A DNA stretch of 64,000 bases from Lanius collurio (taxonomy: Eukaryota; Chordata; Aves; Passeriformes; Laniidae): positions 14,805,415-14,869,414 of the forward strand of contig JACBWW010000015.1 in NCBI GenBank assembly GCA_020086605.1, read 5' to 3'. Shown piece after piece: positions 59,561 to 64,000 of this stretch; positions within the stretch are counted from its first letter, which is position 1; the number at the start of each line of letters is the position of its first letter. The translations under genes were made by a program, and so were the position numbers. The notes beneath the pieces are model-generated. The model did no database searches and was not told the origin of the DNA. It was given only the letters and a program-made list of their open reading frames with translations.

Positions 59561-62500
59561 CTGGAGGAGAGAGGGTAGGGATGGTCAATCCTGACTGGAG
59601 CAAGGCCAGCTGTCAGCTGCCTGCCAGCTCCCACACCTCCACCTAAGCCTGCCCTTCGCTGTCAAGGGAGGACAAAAGGTATCACATCTCCGCTGCTGTT
59701 GTCAGGAGAGGGACATCTCTCACAGCAGCTACAGCCAGGCATTCCCTCACACACTGTGAATCCTTTCCAGCATTTCTTGCAGACTGGGCCGAGGTCAGCT
59801 GCAACATGCTAGGCAACATGAATATCATACACTCTTTGTCAGTTGGTTCTTTTTAAAACTGCAATTAACAAGAAGTCCCAACCAGTAATTCCTGCTGGAA
59901 TTAGAAAGTTCCTGTTTCTTCTCTTTTGACTCTCTTTCCACCTCAAAAGGGCTTTTTAAGCTGCAATCCATGTAGCATTAAGACATCCAGACATTCAAAA
60001 TCCATGCATATTGGCAGAGCGCTTCCTAATCTTGGCCTAATCTCTCTGGCCAAACACAAATGAACTAGGTGCCACAAGCCACACAAAATGGGCTGGCAGC
60101 TGATAATTTCCCTGTGACAGGGAAGCAGTACCTACCTTGTTCTAGGCTGGGCCAGCTCCACAACCCTTGGTGTAGCCACTGCGTGCTTGGCGGCCTCTGT
60201 CACGGGCCACTCAGGATCCCGCGGGTGTGCGTAGTCTGCGTGGAGTTGTTTTGGCCTCGACAGCTCAATGGTCCGAGGGCTCGCAATTACCTTCTGAGAC
60301 CTGGAAACCTGTGGAAGAATGGGAAGGAAGGTCCTTAGAGGTGCTCCTGGCATTCAGGGGTGCTCAGCCTGCAACGCACACAGTGTACCCAGGTTCACAG
60401 CCACTGACCACACGCGGATGGGACACGATCCTGTCCTCAGCTGTGTTTGGCATCAGACAAACCATAGAAGGAGAAATCACTGCCTGGCCAGTCCCACAAC
60501 CTGCCCTCCAGCCTCGTATTACTCACAGCCCTTTGCCCAACCCACACCCAGCACTGGAGATCCCAGTTATGCACTTGTCCACTTCCCCCCATCCCCACAA
60601 AAGGGCAGGCTAGGCACAGCTCTGCCCTTCTCTGGGGATATGTGCTGGGAGTCAGTTCATGCTCTGAGTGGAGTACAAGTCCTGCTTTCCAGCTCAGGAG
60701 GCAGCTATGCCAGCCTCATGGAGAGCAGCACATCTAGGACTGGATGAAGAGAGCCACAAGTGACTGAGCTCCCGTGCCCTCTCATCTGCCAAGAGTCCCA
60801 TCCATGTAGGGTCCTGGGTGATGCTGCCTTACCGTAGAGATGGCAGGACTAGGATGGGTGGGCCTAAAGCAGCCGGTCAGCTCCCTGATCAAGGGCTCTG
60901 CCAGTTCCTGGATCCGTGGCGATGCACTGGCCGTGGTCGCAAACTTGGAAACCGCCATTGGCAGCTGCATGGGTCCAGAATGGGGAGAGGGAGGTGCAGA
61001 CACAGAGCTTGTATAGCAGCCCACAGGGACATGCTCCCTCTCCACAAGGATGAGCAGCCCAGCACCCCTCCTCTGCAGACATGGTCACTCTTACTTTTTC
61101 AGAAGCTATTATTTTTCTTTCACCTGAACTATTAGGTAATTTTGGTGCTACAGGTATTCCACAGCTGTTGCCCACTCAGAGCCAAGAGAGGAGTGCCTAT
61201 AATGAGACCCTTTGAAGCCAAGTAAAAGTGCAGAGGAATTTCTTCCATGTTTTTAATATTCATATTCCTGGCTGAATCAAATAACTTCCCTGCTAAGGAG
61301 AGACACTCAGATTTCAGGGTAAATTTGCTGGTACAGTTAACTGCATTCTTACAGGAAAAAAAAATGATTACTTCTCCAGCAGGGACTTCTCCTATTTTTC
61401 ACAGGGTTACTGTTGTCTAATCCTGCTCCAGCCCAGCTTGCCATTTCAAAGCCCCAGAGGCTGCATGCAGAAAACCTAGCCTTTGCCATGGAAATGAGTG
61501 TAATCTGAGATTGCTCCAAGCCCTTTCACCCCTGCCAAAGCAATGACCCACCTAAAAGGAACAAGCTCAGAAATATGTCTCTAAATTAGGCCTCTAATAA
61601 AATGCAGTTAAAATACACCTAGTGTTCGCAATCTCATGCCCCCTGCGTACTCAGATAGGAGCACAGCTGCCCAACTACAAACATGACTACTCCCTAAGAG
61701 CTAAACACGCCATTTTCATCAGGTCCCTCCACTTTCCCAGGCTGCTTTATCAGAGGATGCCTCCTTTGGCTCTCCTGCTATACTGCTCCAACCTGCCATG
61801 TTTTTGTCTCCCAGTAGGAAATTTGCAAAAACAACATTCTTCTCTGAAAAGGCAGTTTCTCTCAGTGTCATAAACCCCAGCAGAACCAGACAGCTTCTCC
61901 CCTCCAGAGCACACACTGGGCACATCCAGGGGTGGGATACTGGGTATAAAAACTCAGGACAGTTTTCGGCATCCCTGCACCGTCCAAATCTCACTCAACC
62001 TCCTCCTCACCTCTCTGGCTGGCAGGAAGGCTGGGTGCAGTGGCTTAGGCTGGGCAAGCTCCAGGATGCGCTGGGAGGCATTATAGTTCCGTGCAGCCGG
62101 GGACACGGGCCACTCGGGAGACTCACGGGCTCTGGAAGCAGAGAGTCACAGAATGCCACTCACAGATGTTCCCCACTCTGGCTGCAGCTGGCATGTCTAA
62201 GCCTCACATCAGCTGCAGTAAAAGGCAGCTTTGTCCTGTGGCCATTTCAGTGCAGAACTCGAGCTGTGAGAGAATCCAGAAGTTCTAATCTCAGCAGAGA
62301 CTCTGCTCCACATTTTGCCCTCTGTTTAACCATCCTCTGTTCCTGCATTTATTACTTTGAAGATGCACTGATGCTACAAGGCCCAAGGCCCTATCCATAG
62401 CACCCTATAGGCTTTCTAGCCTCTCACCTTTGTTCCAGGTAAGCAGGGAGGTATTTTTTAGGTTCAGCCAACCTCAGCAGCCGTTCAGAAGGGTAGCCAA

Positions 62501-64000
62501 ACTTCACTAGTGGGGGACGCCCACCAATCACTGGTCTGCATCTGTACAGAAGGAAGGATTTTGAGGAACAGCACAAAAGAGCAAAAGGCAACTGACAGAG
62601 AACATGATCCTAGCAGATGGTAACCTAAGTCTGGTTAAACATCCAGGCACGTACAAAAGCTGGCCCTGGTGTACATGGAAAAGCCATGAACAACTAGGCA
62701 TTTATACCTGAGATTTCCTCACTTTAAATGCCATTTGCATCTGAAGAATCCTCTTTTAAGCACCCTCAGTGCATTTAAAGTCTAGGCTTTTCCTGGACCA
62801 TTTAAAGAAGCTGCCCCACAACAGCCAGCAGCATTTATGTTGGTCAGCTCTGCCAATTCAGAAACCTCTTTGTTACAATGGCTTGTGCCCCTGTAGCTTC
62901 TTTCATCTTGGTATTTTCCTTAGTGCCTTGTTCATCCAGCTTTCAATCAAGCTTAACTGCTGGAATATGCCTGTCATCACTAGGGAAGAAGCAAGCAGAG
63001 GTAAGCAGAAAGGCAGGAAGGGCTGTCATATGGACACCTTTAGCAAGAGGCAGAAGCTCTCAGAGGGATGAGAGCCCATAACTGGTAACATTGGCAGAGG
63101 GGAGAAAACTACAGACATGCATGTCATGACATCCTTCCAGGCAGAGGAAAGCCAGAAGTGCAACACAGTTTCATCTCCATCCTTATTGCTAGGATTTCTT
63201 ACAGACTAGCAACCATCATCCTGACTCCAAAAGAGCTTCATGTCCTCCAAGAGAGCTACAGATGACTTGCTTCAAGTAATGCAGCATCATCCAGCACCAG
63301 TCATGTATATTTTTACATCATTTTTCATTCCAATTCCAAAACATGGTGTAGTTTTTCACCATGCAGTGACAGCAGAGGTTTAACTCAAGGCAAGAGACCT
63401 GGATTCCTTCCAGCAGCAGAACATTGCAAGATTTCTCTGTTCTCAACCTTATCTTATAAATTTAGGTGAGACTCTAAGAGGATGAAGGGGATCATTAACT
63501 GCATGCAGGTGCCTGTCTGGGCTGCATCAGCCCCAATAGGACAGGGAACACTCTAGGGACAGTTCCTCTCTACTTGCAGGTGCAACACACACATTCCATC
63601 AAGGAATGCATGCATGCACATGATGTCTATTTCAAACCAAAGCAGAGCTGTTGGATGGGTATTTTTGTTACAGCAGAGGAACATGCTCCTTTGTGCTTGG
63701 AGACTGAGATGAAGACAAGCTCCTGCGGCAGCTCATGGGAACCCAGAGCTCTTATCAGACCAGCAACTATGTGTTGCAGAAGTCCTCACAGCTGGGAAGT
63801 GGGAATGAGGAAATAAAAGGGCACCAAAATTTAGCACTCCAGTGTTCCTCCCCATTTTGGAAGTCAAGTACTCAGGGTGACTATGCTCCCATAGCACTTT
63901 CTTCCCTGCTTCAGACAGCCCCTGTTCCAAGCACAAAATAGCCTGGTGAGTTTCAGTGCCATGGAGCTACCTGTGGGGCAGCCTTTTCAGGAGAGGACAT
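59446..64000 (-). CDS. THEGL: Sperm THEG-repeat protein THEGL/SPMAP2L, 3' part of gene
   Basis: Five minus-strand exons join with matching phases: 62541-62428, 62131-62011, 60964-60833, 60308-60136 and 59560-59446. They encode 217 residues and end in TAA. A sixth, upstream exon (63971 to the edge) is probable. The product has six THEG-type repeats, each with a core like (I/V/L)xEL-A-x-P: LLRLAEPKK, ILELAQPKP, IQELAEPLI, TIELSRPKQ, VVELAQPRT and LQELAQPIL. Two repeats are preceded by PEWPV followed by an Ala-rich segment. THEG proteins occur in developing sperm cells, and the current name (sperm microtubule-associated protein 2-like) reflects sperm tubule association. The position next to HOPX in inverted orientation matches human 4q12. 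The N-terminus is outside the window. The assignment to THEGL rather than THEG rests on synteny. Confidence 0.88.
60136..60308 (-). CDS. THEGL: THEGL internal exon with two repeats
   Basis: The exon follows acceptor CCATTCTTCCACAG and ends at donor GTAGGT. It is 173 bases long, starts in phase 0 and ends in phase 2. It encodes IASPRTIELSRPKQLHADY and DPEWPVTEAAKHAVATPRVV followed by ELAQPRT. Confidence 0.92.
60833..60964 (-). CDS. THEGL: THEGL internal exon with one repeat
   Basis: The exon follows a pyrimidine-rich tract ending CCATGCAG and ends at donor GTAAGG. It is 132 bases long and symmetrical in phase 0. It encodes ASPRIQELAEPLIREL and PTHPSPAIST. The 44-codon cassette could be skipped without a frameshift. 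Confidence 0.88.
62011..62131 (-). CDS. THEGL: THEGL internal exon with one repeat
   Basis: The exon follows acceptor CTCTGCTTCCAG and ends at donor GTGAGG. It is 121 bases long and encodes ARESPEWPVSPAARNYNASQ followed by RILELAQPKPLH. Its PEWPV segment matches the one in the exon at 60136-60308, showing internal duplication. Confidence 0.9.
62428..62541 (-). CDS. THEGL: THEGL internal exon with one repeat
   Basis: The exon follows acceptor CCTTCTGTACAG and ends at donor GTGAGA. It is 114 bases long and encodes RPVIGGRPPLVKFGYPSERL followed by LRLAEPKKYLPAYLEQ. The phase fits the next exon exactly. Confidence 0.88.
62542..63970 (-). other. THEGL: THEGL intron
   Basis: No further THEG-type repeat was found in any minus-strand frame here. 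No known repeat family is recognised. Confidence 0.5.
63971..64000 (-). CDS. THEGL: Possible THEGL upstream exon, cut by window edge
   Basis: On the minus strand the last 30 bases before donor GTAGCT, read in the phase needed to join 62541, give CPLLKRLPH and then Arg. This fits a continuous frame into RPVIGGRPP. The donor is weak and the segment short, so this is a tentative exon. Any other upstream exon must lie beyond the window. Confidence 0.4.

Noticed and set aside
61798..62400. 200-codon plus-strand open frame
   Set aside because: It overlaps two THEGL exons on the other strand that have proper splice sites and conserved repeats. The plus frame is a shadow.
1..64000. CRISPR arrays, bacterial operons, phage or plasmid modules
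   Set aside because: Nothing of this kind is present. The exon-intron genes, CR1 elements and CpG islands show a vertebrate nuclear genome.
1..64000. tRNA or rRNA genes
   Set aside because: No conserved tRNA A/B box pair with a cloverleaf and no rRNA block was noticed by eye. A covariance-model search would be needed to exclude diverged small RNAs.

Overview
The window is vertebrate nuclear DNA, almost certainly from a bird. Genes are split into short exons with GT-AG introns, most of the sequence is non-coding, the interspersed repeats recognised are CR1 non-LTR fragments plus one retroviral solo LTR, and CpG islands mark promoters. Three genes can be supported by conserved protein sequence and matching splice phases: SPINK2 (plus), HOPX (plus) and THEGL, also called SPMAP2L (minus, 5' end beyond the window). 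This is the order found in the REST-SPINK2-HOPX-THEGL block of human 4q12, read in the opposite direction. REST would be expected to the left of base 1 and ARL9/SRP72 to the right of base 64000; neither is visible here.

Layout. Bases 1-32400 are gene-poor. They hold one CR1 fragment near the left edge, a TG microsatellite, small tandem duplications and several TAAT-rich stretches that look like candidate conserved regulatory elements. Bases 32400-33330 are a CpG island over SPINK2 exons 1 and 2, and SPINK2 runs to about 37.65 kb. Bases 37.7-49.8 kb are intergenic, with two CR1 copies, one of them split by a 640 bp solo LTR with a perfect 6 bp target duplication. A second CpG island at 49.86-50.34 kb ends in a clean splice donor and is a candidate distal promoter and first exon of HOPX. 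A TATA-containing promoter with a very short first exon lies at 54.41-54.47 kb, and the HOPX coding exons are at 54.78-54.92 and 57.22-57.29 kb. THEGL follows on the opposite strand from 59.45 kb to the right edge, tail to tail with HOPX.

Functions. SPINK2 encodes a secreted Kazal-type serine protease inhibitor with an Arg P1 residue, and in mammals acts in the acrosome and testis. THEGL is a sperm-associated protein built of THEG repeats. HOPX is a homeodomain-only transcriptional co-regulator without DNA binding. No operon-like relation is implied; the genes are neighbours by conserved synteny. No new multi-gene system was found. The most notable points are the nested LTR, the two HOPX promoters, a 25-base poly-G run in HOPX intron 1, and the complete phase-consistent set of THEGL 3' exons.
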